The position numbers and the translations under genes were made by a program. Below the pieces are notes generated by a model, which did not search any database, was not told the origin of the DNA, and saw only the letters and a list, made by a program, of their open reading frames with translations. From an uncultured Sphingomonadaceae bacterium (GTDB lineage: Bacteria > Pseudomonadota > Alphaproteobacteria > Sphingomonadales > Sphingomonadaceae): DNA of 64,000 nt. This document shows positions 35,875-44,184 of this stretch, piece after piece (position 1 is the stretch's first letter; each line of letters opens with the position of its first letter). The stretch is taken from NCBI GenBank assembly GCA_947493215.1, contig CANLQE010000003.1, forward strand, positions 287,996-351,995, given 5' to 3'.

Positions 35875-36588
35875 ATGAGCGAAAGCAATCAGCAGATTTA
35901 TGATAATGCGGCGAACTATTATCGCAGCTATAAATTTGCCGAATCCATCGGTGAGCGATCCAAAGGCCTGAAACGCGGCTATTTTCGTAAGAAATTGGCG
36001 CGCGCGGCCATAATCACGGTCGGGGTTTTGGTTGGTGCAAGCGTCATCGGCGGCATATTAAATGGCATCGGCTTTTGGGGCGTGATGATTTCTGCTGGCT
36101 TGATTGCCGGCGGTATTTGGGCGGCGATGAAATTTCCAAAAATGAAAATCCCGACGCCCGAGACCTTGGTGCAGTCCGATCTCAAGACATTGGCCGGAAA
36201 GACGGAAATATGGCTGGAGAGTCAACGGCTCGCTTTGCCGAAACCCGCGGTGAAAATTATCAACGATATCGGGACGCAGCTGGATATGTTGTCACCACAA
36301 TTGCAAAAACTCAATGAAGCGGAACCAGCAGCCTATGAAGTTCGCAAGCTTATGGGTGAGCATTTGCCGGAATTAATCTCCGGCTATCGTGCCATTCCCG
36401 AGCCGATGCGCCGGAAAACCAATGACACCGGCAAATCGCCAGATGAACAACTGATCAGCGGCTTGTCTTTGATTGAGAAAGAGATTTCCGGGGTTACCCA
36501 GCAGATTGCAAAAGGTGATATCGATAATTTGTCGATCCGCGGCCGCTATCTCGAGCTCAAATACGATAAAGCTGGCGAAGCGCAATAG
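35875..36588 (+). CDS. XpaC family protein (5-bromo-4-chloroindolyl phosphate hydrolysis family)
   Basis: 237 residues. Two N-terminal hydrophobic helices (residues ~45-85, IITVGVLVGASVIGGILNG) precede a helical cytoplasmic domain (LSPQLQKLNEAEPAAYEVRKL). This is the XpaC domain, encoded next to TelA as in Bacillus xpaC-yaaN. The pair likely acts together at the membrane. Confidence 0.88.
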   Translation: MSESNQQIYDNAANYYRSYKFAESIGERSKGLKRGYFRKKLARAAIITVGVLVGASVIGGILNGIGFWGVMISAGLIAGGIWAAMKFPKMKIPTPETLVQSDLKTLAGKTEIWLESQRLALPKPAVKIINDIGTQLDMLSPQLQKLNEAEPAAYEVRKLMGEHLPELISGYRAIPEPMRRKTNDTGKSPDEQLISGLSLIEKEISGVTQQIAKGDIDNLSIRGRYLELKYDKAGEAQ

Positions 36589-36625
36589 CTGGGCCTGTCC
36601 CCGTGCGACATCGGGCTGCAGCTTA

Positions 36626-36958
36626 CTAAGATTTCCGCAACTTTTTTACCAGATGCTCTAGAACGGCCGGGTGCAGATCATTGGCAAATGCACAGCCATA
36701 TTCTTGATAACCGCGCCATTTAATCGCTGCGCTGAGAGTCTGTATCCCCGGTAAACGGATATAGACAGGTTTCTTGGGATCAAGGTCGGTATAGCTTGTT
36801 AGCTTGAAGCCGGAAACGGACAAATCTGAAAGCGTCGTCCGGAATGGCTGCGAATCCGACTGTCGGACAAGGACCTCTGAATCGAGAGCTTCCCTAGAAT
36901 TTCTTCTATTGTTCAGCGGCGCGTTTTGCGCATCATCAGTTTTTTGTAGTTCAGGCAT
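36626..36958 (-). CDS. PilZ domain protein
   Basis: 110 residues. NRRNSREALD supplies the RxxxR-type c-di-GMP motif and LSDLSVSGFKLTS the (D/N)xSxxG motif; the remaining part is a beta-barrel (PVYIRLPGIQTLSAAIKWRG). A single-domain PilZ receptor, probably binding cyclic di-GMP. Stands alone, convergent with xpaC. Confidence 0.85.
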   Translation of the reverse strand: MPELQKTDDAQNAPLNNRRNSREALDSEVLVRQSDSQPFRTTLSDLSVSGFKLTSYTDLDPKKPVYIRLPGIQTLSAAIKWRGYQEYGCAFANDLHPAVLEHLVKKLRKS

Positions 36959-37160
36959 CTACCCGTCCAAATCGTTGGTCCTTCTCTTACTGACGGTCGA
37001 TTGTTAGGTTTTTTAAGGACCAGCGGACAAAGTCGAGGGCTCCGATATCGGCTCTCGTCAGCACAGCGAATATTGCGACCGATGTATGATATGCGAGCGA
37101 TAAGACAAAAGCGGAAAGCAAGACTTTCCTGCTGGCAATCACACTGATACAGGCTGTCTT

Positions 37161-37751
37161 ATGACATTAAATCCCTTCTCTATCTTCGACAGCTGGTTTG
37201 CCGAAGCCCGCGAAACCGAATTAAATGACGGCAACGCCATGACCATCGCAACGGCAGATGCCAGCGGTCAGCCAGCCGCGCGGATGGTGCTGCTAAAAGG
37301 ACACGGCCCGGACGGCTTTATATTCTACACCAATCAAGAAAGCCGAAAGGCGGCGGACATAGCTGCCAATCCTAAGGCGGCGATATTATTCCATTGGAAA
37401 AGCTTGCGCCGACAGATCAGGATAGAAGGCAGTTTATCTGCTGTGTCTGATGAGACGGCTGACGCTTATTTTGCAACGCGCAGCCGCGACTCTCAGCTGG
37501 GTGCTTGGGCATCCGACCAATCACAGCCGCTGGACAGTCGCGCTACTTTTGAGGCCCGTTTTGAAGAAGTGAAGACGCGCTTTGATGGTGAGGATGTAAC
37601 CCGTCCGCCGTATTGGTCGGGCTATTGCCTGACGCCGGAACGGTTTGAATTTTGGCAAGATCGTGAACATCGATTGCATGAACGCAGAATATTTGTCCGG
37701 GTCACCGATGGTGACAGCGATAACTGGAGCGAAGGAATGCTTTACCCATGA
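37161..37751 (+). CDS. pdxH: Pyridoxamine 5'-phosphate oxidase
   Basis: 196 residues, canonical. MTIATADASGQPAARMVLLKG, FYTNQESRKAADI, RQIRIEGSL, SRDSQLGAWAS and RFEFWQDREHRLHERRIF are the FMN- and substrate-binding blocks. Makes pyridoxal 5'-phosphate. Overlaps the PhzF-like gene by 4 bases. A second, diverged relative is at 6797-7426. Confidence 0.97.
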   Translation: MTLNPFSIFDSWFAEARETELNDGNAMTIATADASGQPAARMVLLKGHGPDGFIFYTNQESRKAADIAANPKAAILFHWKSLRRQIRIEGSLSAVSDETADAYFATRSRDSQLGAWASDQSQPLDSRATFEARFEEVKTRFDGEDVTRPPYWSGYCLTPERFEFWQDREHRLHERRIFVRVTDGDSDNWSEGMLYP

Positions 37752-38554
37752 CGCAGAAAACCAAGACCTTACCCTATTATCATGTCGATGCCTTTGCAGA
37801 GCGCCCTTTTACCGGCAATCAGGCGGCGGTGATGCCGCTTGAGAGCTGGCTCAATGATGATGTGCTGCAGGCGATTGGCGAGGAAAATAATTTCGCGGAA
37901 ACTGCATTCTATTTGCCTGATGCGACGGGAGAAGCGGATTATGAACTGCGCTGGTTCACGCCGACGATAGAAATAGCCCTATGCGGGCATGCGACGCTGG
38001 CCAGCGGTCATATCATCCTGTCGCAAAATCCGGATAAGGATCAGGTAACTTTTCGTACACGCAAAGCCGGTGTGCTGACAATGGTCCGTGACGGAGAGGG
38101 TTATGCGCTGGGGCTGCCAGCCTATCCGCCATCACCCAAAGAACGGCCAGACATTGTTACCCTGATTGGGGGAACACCGATTGACACACAGTTTCATGAA
38201 GGACGTTATAATGTAATCCGCTATGAAACTGCTGACGAGGTTCTTGCGCTAAAGCCGGACTTAAAGGCACTGGGCGCTTTGGGGAATGAACAGTTTATTT
38301 GTACGGCACCGGGGATAGATACCGACGCGCTGAGCCGTGTTTTTGTTCCCGGCGGCGGGGTCGATGAAGATAGCGTGACCGGATCTGCTCATGCCGTCCT
38401 CACACCTTATTGGGCGAATGCGCTCGGTCGCGATAGCTTTACCGCTTATCAGGCCAGTACCCGCGGCGGCTATGTGCATTGCCGTCTCGATGGCGACAAG
38501 GCTTGGCTCGGCGGGAAATGTGTAACCGTGGTCGTCGGACAGTTTCGGCTTTAA
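37748..38554 (+). CDS. PhzF-family epimerase/isomerase
   Basis: 268 residues. The catalytic Glu lies in EENNFAETAFYL; CGHATLASGH and the C-terminal VDEDSVTGSAHAVL plus STRGGYVHC complete the diaminopimelate-epimerase-like fold. Start overlaps the pdxH stop by 4 bases (ATGA). PhzF proper works in phenazine synthesis, but no phenazine genes are present; many homologues have unknown small-molecule roles. Confidence 0.93.
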   Translation: MTQKTKTLPYYHVDAFAERPFTGNQAAVMPLESWLNDDVLQAIGEENNFAETAFYLPDATGEADYELRWFTPTIEIALCGHATLASGHIILSQNPDKDQVTFRTRKAGVLTMVRDGEGYALGLPAYPPSPKERPDIVTLIGGTPIDTQFHEGRYNVIRYETADEVLALKPDLKALGALGNEQFICTAPGIDTDALSRVFVPGGGVDEDSVTGSAHAVLTPYWANALGRDSFTAYQASTRGGYVHCRLDGDKAWLGGKCVTVVVGQFRL

Positions 38555-38610
38555 CTCTTGGGCGCAGTGGGCACCCAAATTGAAAATCTCTCCTTCCAGC
38601 GAAAGCCGGG

Positions 38611-39753
38611 CTATTTGCTGATCGGGAACAACGCTACAATACGACCGATTTGATCGCTCATCGGTCGGTTTACGTCATCCTGCGTTTTGCCCAACCGGAC
38701 AACTGTCAACTTCTGTTCCGGTGAGACAACAATCTGCTGACCAAGATGACCAAGGGCGGCAAACACCGTGTCAGGTGCCATGTCTGGAAATAATATTTGG
38801 TTGCGGCCGTCGGGACGTTTCTTGTTCAGCCAGATATGACCGCCATAGGCCGGATCATTAGCTGACGATGTCCGCATGAATTTCACCCAGCTAACCGGCA
38901 AATGCTGAGCGCCCTTGCGCGCGCCATTGTTGCGCAGAAACTCACCGAGCTTTGCATAGTCGCGCGCGGTTGATTGAATGATGCTACCGCCCAGAAACGT
39001 GCCATTGGCGTCAAATTCGAAATAGGTGCTGTCCATGCCCAGCGGTTCGAGCAGCCGGCCGCGAATGAACCGCATAGCTGTATCACGGCGTACCTGGGGG
39101 TCATCACTTTTGGTCAATGTCCGGGTTATGATATCCGCCAATATAATGCTTGTGGCGGTACTATATTCAAATTTCGCACCGGGTTCCGCTTCCATCGGAC
39201 GCGCTTCGGCATAGCCTGCCATATCGCCGGCGCCAGACAGGAAAAGCATCTGCTGCGTATCGGCTTCATATAGCGTCTTGCCATTTTCTTCGCCCACTTC
39301 CGTATGGTCGAGGCCGGATGACATGTGGATCAATTGGCGCAAGGTGATGTCGCCGCGCGGATCTCCGGGTCTCTGCCATGCAGGAACCGGAGCAGGATCA
39401 TCAAGAACCAACCGTCCGTCAGCTACCAGAAAGCCAAGCAGCGCGCCGGTAAAAGATTTCGCCATCGACCAGCTGATGAACCGAGTGTCTTCATCATAGC
39501 CTTCGCCATAGCGTTCAGCGAGTATCTCGCCCCGGTGCATGATCAGCAGCGCGCGGGTCTCTGCCATCGCCGGGTCTTCGAATAGCGGCGAAATTACAGC
39601 ATCGAGCCGCGCCTTTTTGATCGGGCTGGCATCCGATATATAAGCCAGCTCTTCGGCGGTTTTCGGAGGCGGTGCAGCTGCTTCGTCAGTGGCGCCACAG
39701 CTGGACAGTGTGAAAGCGAGCGCGGAAAGGGCAGCGATTTTAGTCTTGTACAT
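38611..39753 (-). CDS. Serine hydrolase, beta-lactamase class C-like lipoprotein
   Basis: About 380 residues with a lipobox (LSSC, Cys19 from ATG 39753). SMAKSFTGALLG gives the SxxK motif and FEYSTATSIILAD the YxN-position block; the C-terminal GHLGQQIV may stand in for the KTG motif. This is the class C/EstB group of periplasmic peptidases and esterases; beta-lactam hydrolysis is not implied. Its start faces the gene at 39783 across 29 bases. Confidence 0.9.
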   Translation of the reverse strand: MYKTKIAALSALAFTLSSCGATDEAAAPPPKTAEELAYISDASPIKKARLDAVISPLFEDPAMAETRALLIMHRGEILAERYGEGYDEDTRFISWSMAKSFTGALLGFLVADGRLVLDDPAPVPAWQRPGDPRGDITLRQLIHMSSGLDHTEVGEENGKTLYEADTQQMLFLSGAGDMAGYAEARPMEAEPGAKFEYSTATSIILADIITRTLTKSDDPQVRRDTAMRFIRGRLLEPLGMDSTYFEFDANGTFLGGSIIQSTARDYAKLGEFLRNNGARKGAQHLPVSWVKFMRTSSANDPAYGGHIWLNKKRPDGRNQILFPDMAPDTVFAALGHLGQQIVVSPEQKLTVVRLGKTQDDVNRPMSDQIGRIVALFPISK

Positions 39754-39782
39754 AAGCATGGGTTGCACCAATAGGGGCCACT

Positions 39783-40157
39783 ATGGCAACCGTAAACAGC
39801 ATTCCGAAAAACGCACCCAAACCACAAAACCGAAAAGGTCGCATTGCTCTATATGTGCTGGCTCTGTTTGTGCTGATCCTGGTGGCGGTCTTTGCCTATA
39901 ATTACAGCTTCATCAAAGGGCAGCTAGGCATCGGTACCGCTTATGGAGCGCGTGTCGCTTGTTCCTGCCATTATATAGGTGGCCGCGATCTAACCGATTG
40001 TGAGAAAGATTTTGAACCCGGTATGGAAGTTATCGGCTTGTCGTTAGATGACGAAAAGCGCCGCGTAACCGCATCGGTTCCGCTGCTGGCGTCTAACACA
40101 GCTGAATTTCGCGAAGGCTGGGGTTGTGTAATGCTAACCGAGGCTGAAGCCGATTGA
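39783..40157 (+). CDS. Hypothetical membrane-anchored protein with Cys-rich domain
   Basis: 124 residues. One transmembrane helix (residues ~22-44) then a periplasmic domain: YGARVACSCHYIGGRDLTDCEKDFEPG, with four Cys in a pattern suggesting disulfides. Such short proteins are found beside class-C-like serine hydrolases in sphingomonads. No family function known to me. Divergent from the hydrolase gene. Confidence 0.75.
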   Translation: MATVNSIPKNAPKPQNRKGRIALYVLALFVLILVAVFAYNYSFIKGQLGIGTAYGARVACSCHYIGGRDLTDCEKDFEPGMEVIGLSLDDEKRRVTASVPLLASNTAEFREGWGCVMLTEAEAD

Positions 40158-40164
40158 GCTTTGC

Positions 40165-41298
40165 TTAAACCGTGGCCGCCGCTAGCCATTGCTGTGACAC
40201 TGCACCGGTTTTTTCGATCCATCCACCACCGAGTACGCGGTCCTTATTATAAAAGACTGCCGCCTGTCCCGGGGACACGCCATATTCCGGATTATGAAAG
40301 CGCAGCGTATCGCCTTCTAGCCGCGCATGAGTTGGCTTCGCCATAGAGCGAACCTTCACTTGCATTGGTCCTTCAAAGTCGCCGCCAATCCAGTTGATAT
40401 CGCGCAGCGTTGCTGATGCTACCGCCAGCGCCTGCCTAGGTCCGACAAAAACACGTTTGGTTTCCGGATCCAAGCGAATGACATAAAGCGGCTCTGCCTG
40501 ACCGCCAATTTCCAATCCCTTGCGCTGACCGACCGTATAATGGATCAGCCCCTTGTGCCGGCCCATCACCGTTCCGTCGATATGAACAATCTCGCCGTCA
40601 TCATCTGCCTCTGGGCGCAGCTTGCGGACAACCTTGGCGTAATCGCCATCAGGCACAAAGCAGATATCCTGACTGTCAGGTTTAAAGGCAACGGCAAGAC
40701 CCATTTCCTTGGCAATCTCACGAACTTCGTCCTTGGGCATGTCGCCGAGCGGGAAGCGTAAATAGTCAAGCTGGTCTTGCGTCGTTGCGAAGAGAAAATA
40801 GCTCTGGTCCCGAGCAGGGTCCATCGCCCGATGTAATTCAGAGCCATGCTCGCCAATGACGCGTCGAACATAATGGCCGGTCGCTAGGCAATCGGCCCCA
40901 AGTTCGCGTGACAGGTTTAAAAGGTCGGTAAATTTGACGCCCATATTACACTGCACGCATGGGATGGGCGTGCGGCCCGCCATATATTCGTCCGCAAACA
41001 CGTCCATGACTGATTCCTGGAAGCGGCTGGCATGATCAAAGACATAATGAGCGATGCCAAGTTTCTCAGCCACAGCCCGCGCATCGCGAATATCTTGGCC
41101 CGCACAGCAACTACCGGTGCGACCAACCGCCTCGCCATGATCATAAAGCTGTAAGGTGATGCCAATAGTCTCAGCGCCCGTGCGCGCAGCCAATGCTGCA
41201 ACAACGCTCGAATCGACGCCGCCGGACATGGCAACCACGATCCGCTTGCCTGTCATATCGTCGCCAAGCTGAAATTCACTGTTGATTCGGTCTGTCAT
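40165..41298 (-). CDS. mnmA: tRNA 2-thiouridine(34) synthase MnmA
   Basis: 377 residues. The PP-loop [15 protein letters not shown], the catalytic Cys pair region ([10 protein letters not shown], and the second Cys in [12 protein letters not shown]) and [10 protein letters not shown] are intact. Thiolates U34 of Lys/Glu/Gln tRNAs. An internal in-frame ATG at residue 15 ([10 protein letters not shown]) is an alternative start. Confidence 0.97.
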   Translation of the reverse strand: MTDRINSEFQLGDDMTGKRIVVAMSGGVDSSVVAALAARTGAETIGITLQLYDHGEAVGRTGSCCAGQDIRDARAVAEKLGIAHYVFDHASRFQESVMDVFADEYMAGRTPIPCVQCNMGVKFTDLLNLSRELGADCLATGHYVRRVIGEHGSELHRAMDPARDQSYFLFATTQDQLDYLRFPLGDMPKDEVREIAKEMGLAVAFKPDSQDICFVPDGDYAKVVRKLRPEADDDGEIVHIDGTVMGRHKGLIHYTVGQRKGLEIGGQAEPLYVIRLDPETKRVFVGPRQALAVASATLRDINWIGGDFEGPMQVKVRSMAKPTHARLEGDTLRFHNPEYGVSPGQAAVFYNKDRVLGGGWIEKTGAVSQQWLAAATV

Positions 41299-41497
41299 AA
41301 TGTTCCGTCCCTTAACGATGAACCGAGCTCAGCGCCAGTATTGCCGAAATTCTTGCCCAAAATCTCGTATCGAACCCCGCTTTGGTTCATATTGGGACGA
41401 AATGGCGAATTGGAAGGAAGGTTTGCTTAACTAGTCCTAAGACCGCGTGAACGCCTCCTTTACATTAGTTTATACCTTCGCTGTTAGACAGCTCTCT

Positions 41498-41833
41498 ATG
41501 GAAATGAACTTCCCTCATAAGAGTCCGGCACAGACCAGAGCCGAACCGGATGCAAAACCAGTCAGAGCACATGATGCACTGATTGCGCATGCGATCGCGC
41601 GTCAGACTCTTTCTCCTTCGGCCCGTGCTTATTTGGCACAGCGGAGCGGATTGGCCGTACAGCCAAATCGTCCGAGCCGGGGATTGATGGAAGATCGGAT
41701 CAAGTTTTTTGCAGGTGAGCAGCCACAGCGCAGCCTATTTGTGAAAAGCGAACGTGTTTTTAAAAAGGGTCATTTCCGGCCTGATTTATTGCACGTGCAT
41801 TCGCAGGGTGACAAGGCTTCGGGTAAAATATGA
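41498..41833 (+). CDS. Hypothetical protein upstream of sciP
   Basis: About 111 residues from ATG 41498 (MEMNFPHKSPAQTR). Basic, no transmembrane segment; the middle LARQTLSPSARAYLAQRSGL-like stretch is helical. No family recognised, and the start is uncertain because GTG 41447 is also in frame. It sits in the mnmA-sciP gap on the sciP strand. Reading frame and codon use look coding but conservation cannot be judged from sequence alone. Confidence 0.4.
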   Translation: MEMNFPHKSPAQTRAEPDAKPVRAHDALIAHAIARQTLSPSARAYLAQRSGLAVQPNRPSRGLMEDRIKFFAGEQPQRSLFVKSERVFKKGHFRPDLLHVHSQGDKASGKI

Positions 41834-41941
41834 ACGCCTTATTTACCTTGGTAATTTAGTAGTTTGAAAAACTCTATGTCTAGAAATGTAAAATCATTTG
41901 GACATAAATTCAAATGCCGCGAGGCGTATTTTGAGGGTAGT

Positions 41942-42241
41942 ATGATCGAGAACCAGACAATTAAACCAGCGCAAGTAGTCGGTCCTTTGGGCGAGCCATT
42001 GACCGTAGCTGATTTGCCGGCCCCGGGAACAACCCGGTGGGTGGTTCGGCGCAAGGCGGAAGTCGTTGCGGCGGTAAATGGCGGTCTTTTGACCGTCGAT
42101 GAGGTTTGCGATCGCTATAGTCTGTCGCTGGAAGAATTTGCTTCATGGCAACGTGCCGTGGACCGATCCGGAATGCCCGGTTTACGGGTTACCCGGATCC
42201 AGCACTATCGTGATCTCTATGAACGTCAGCAAAAATACTAA
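41942..42241 (+). CDS. sciP: CtrA inhibitor SciP (DUF1153)
   Basis: 99 residues. MIENQTIKPAQVVGPLGEPL opens the family; RWVVRRKAEVVAAVNGGLLT and YSLSLEEFASWQRAVDR form the helix-turn-helix-like fold that binds the master cell-cycle regulator CtrA in Caulobacter. GAGG lies 6 bases before the ATG; the frame continues upstream but is not conserved in character. Followed by a terminator at 42304. Confidence 0.93.
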   Translation: MIENQTIKPAQVVGPLGEPLTVADLPAPGTTRWVVRRKAEVVAAVNGGLLTVDEVCDRYSLSLEEFASWQRAVDRSGMPGLRVTRIQHYRDLYERQQKY

Positions 42242-42303
42242 TCGCTGCATTGGCGTTGCCCTTTGGTTACGCCAGTAGGATTAAGTATAAATATTAGTGG
42301 TTT

Positions 42304-42339
42304 AAAGGCCTCGGAAATGCGTTTCCCGGGGCCTTTTTC
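42304..42339 (+). terminator. Rho-independent terminator after sciP
   Basis: AAAGGCCTCGGAAA pairs with TTTCCCGGGGCCTTT (one bulge, near-perfect stem) around a short TGCG loop and ends in five T residues. Confidence 0.8.
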
Positions 42340-42440
42340 TCTTCTGTTTGGGAGTATTTTCTGGTTTCAGGGCGACGTTATGTATAAGTGTCACCTGACA
42401 GGACCTGAAATATGGGGTTAAAACAGATCGGGAGATAAAT

Positions 42441-42716
42441 ATGATTAACTTTATCATCGCACTTGTAATGGGCGGTATTATCGGCTGGCTCGCCAGCATG
42501 GTAATGGGCCGGGATGCTTCGATGGGAATTTTCTGGAACGTCGTGGTCGGCTGCGTTGGCTCTATGCTTGGTGGATGGCTGTTCAGCTTTTTTACTGGCG
42601 GCACTTCGAATCTGCGGGATGCACCATTTAGCCCGATGACATTACTTGTTGCTTTTGGCGGAGCGATTGTTTTGTTGGGCATCGTCAACTTAATTAAGCG
42701 AGGACGCGTCCGTTAA
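42441..42716 (+). CDS. GlsB/YeaQ/YmgE family stress-response membrane protein
   Basis: 91 residues, three helices. IIALVMGGIIGWLASMVMG then NVVVGCVGSMLGGWLF are the glycine-zipper motifs of transglycosylase-associated (GlsB/YeaQ) proteins, which are induced under envelope stress. Preceded by GGGAGATAA and followed by its own terminator. Confidence 0.9.
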   Translation: MINFIIALVMGGIIGWLASMVMGRDASMGIFWNVVVGCVGSMLGGWLFSFFTGGTSNLRDAPFSPMTLLVAFGGAIVLLGIVNLIKRGRVR

Positions 42717-42745
42717 ACTAACAAACGCGAAGCAATTTGTAGAGC

Positions 42746-42776
42746 AAAGGCTGGCCCATTAGGCCGGCCTTTTTCT
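42746..42776 (+). terminator. Rho-independent terminator after the GlsB-type gene
   Basis: AAAGGCTGGCC pairs with GGCCGGCCTTT (one G-T pair) around a CATTA loop and is followed by a T-run. Confidence 0.85.
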
Positions 42777-42979
42777 TGCGGAAAACCAAACTGATTTAGC
42801 AGTTTAGCGGCATTTGAAGGGGCTTATCCGATATGGATAATTGTTCGGGCTTGTCGCGACTGATATATTCATATAATACACTAAAAATGAGAATTACAAA
42901 TTCCTCCCTATAAACCGTGATTCTTTTTGTATATTGCAGCGCAAAAACAAGATAAAAGCCGGGCTGAAGAGTATTGAAA

Positions 42980-44173
42980 ATGAACTATGAATCGAAAATT
43001 TCTGGCGAAGACCTAGAGGTCTCGACATTGGAAGATGAAAACGAGCAGGCACGAAGCAAGCGTCTTGTGATCATTGTGGTTGCTGTCGCGGCCGCAGTTA
43101 TACTTGCGTATGTCGCCTATCAGTTGTTTGCAGGCGGCGGCGATGGAGCTGCTGCGGAAGGTGCGAGCGATAGCCAGGCACCTGCTGTGACAGTCGTGGT
43201 GCCGGGTAAACAGGATGTGGTTCGCACGATCAATGCCACAGGTACATTGGCGGCGCGGCGCGAAATTCCAGTTGGTGTTGTAGGTGAGGGCGGCCGTGTA
43301 ACGCAGGTTTATGTGGACGCTGGCGATTGGGTAAAAGCGGGTCAGATCATGGCTAGCATTGATCGCTCGGTCCAAAATCAGCAGGCGGCGCGTCTTGAAG
43401 CATCGGTTGCTTCGGCGAGAGCTGATCTTAACCTGGCGCAGACCAATTTAGACCGGGCTGCAAGGCTGGTGGAGCGGGGTTTTATATCCAAAGCCGATAT
43501 CGACAGGTTGACGGCCACACGCGACTCCAGCGCGGCTCAATTGCGAGTAACCCAAGCGCAGCTTGGCGAGACCCGGGCACGTAATAGCTTTTTGAACATT
43601 GTCGCGCCAAAAGGCGGTTTTGTTTTGGAACGCAACGTTGAAGTCGGACAAACGGTTAGCGCAGGAAGCGGTATATTGTTCCGCCTCGCCCAAAATGGCG
43701 AAATGGAATTGCAAGCGCAACTAAGCGAAAGTGATCTGGCAAACGTGTCGGTTGGGGTCAGCACAGAAGTCATCCCTGTCGGAACAGACAAGGTTCTGGT
43801 CGGGCAAATCTGGCAGATTTCACCGATGATTGATGCGCAGTCACGGCAAGGTATTGCAAAAGTTGCTTTGAATTACGACCGCGCGCTTCGTCCTGGCGGC
43901 TTCGCAAGTACGCGGATTAAAAGCGGCACGTCACAAGCTGCTGTGTTGCCAGAATCAGCCGTACAGAACGACAGTAAGGGTAGTTTCGTCTATATTGTCG
44001 ACAAGGATGACAAGGTGGTTCGCCGTGATGTGGTCATAGGTTCTGTCACTGCAGCTGGCCTGTCTATCACCTCGGGGATAAATGGTACCGAGCGTGTTGT
44101 GCTAAGGGCAGCTGGGTTCCTGAATCCTGGGCAAACGGTCCAGCCTATGGTTGAAAAAGATAAGACTGCGTGA
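42980..44173 (+). CDS. RND efflux periplasmic adaptor (MFP) subunit
   Basis: 397 residues. An N-terminal cytoplasmic tail and anchor helix (RLVIIVVAVAAAVILAYVAY) lead to the lipoyl/hairpin region (RVTQVYVDAGDWVKAGQIMAS; coiled coil ~residues 130-200) and beta-barrel domain. Links the RND pump to an outer-membrane channel; no TolC-type gene is adjacent. ATG 42980 is preferred over TTG 42974. Operon with the permease 11 bases downstream. Confidence 0.93.
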   Translation: MNYESKISGEDLEVSTLEDENEQARSKRLVIIVVAVAAAVILAYVAYQLFAGGGDGAAAEGASDSQAPAVTVVVPGKQDVVRTINATGTLAARREIPVGVVGEGGRVTQVYVDAGDWVKAGQIMASIDRSVQNQQAARLEASVASARADLNLAQTNLDRAARLVERGFISKADIDRLTATRDSSAAQLRVTQAQLGETRARNSFLNIVAPKGGFVLERNVEVGQTVSAGSGILFRLAQNGEMELQAQLSESDLANVSVGVSTEVIPVGTDKVLVGQIWQISPMIDAQSRQGIAKVALNYDRALRPGGFASTRIKSGTSQAAVLPESAVQNDSKGSFVYIVDKDDKVVRRDVVIGSVTAAGLSITSGINGTERVVLRAAGFLNPGQTVQPMVEKDKTA

Positions 44174-44184
44174 AAGATTAACTT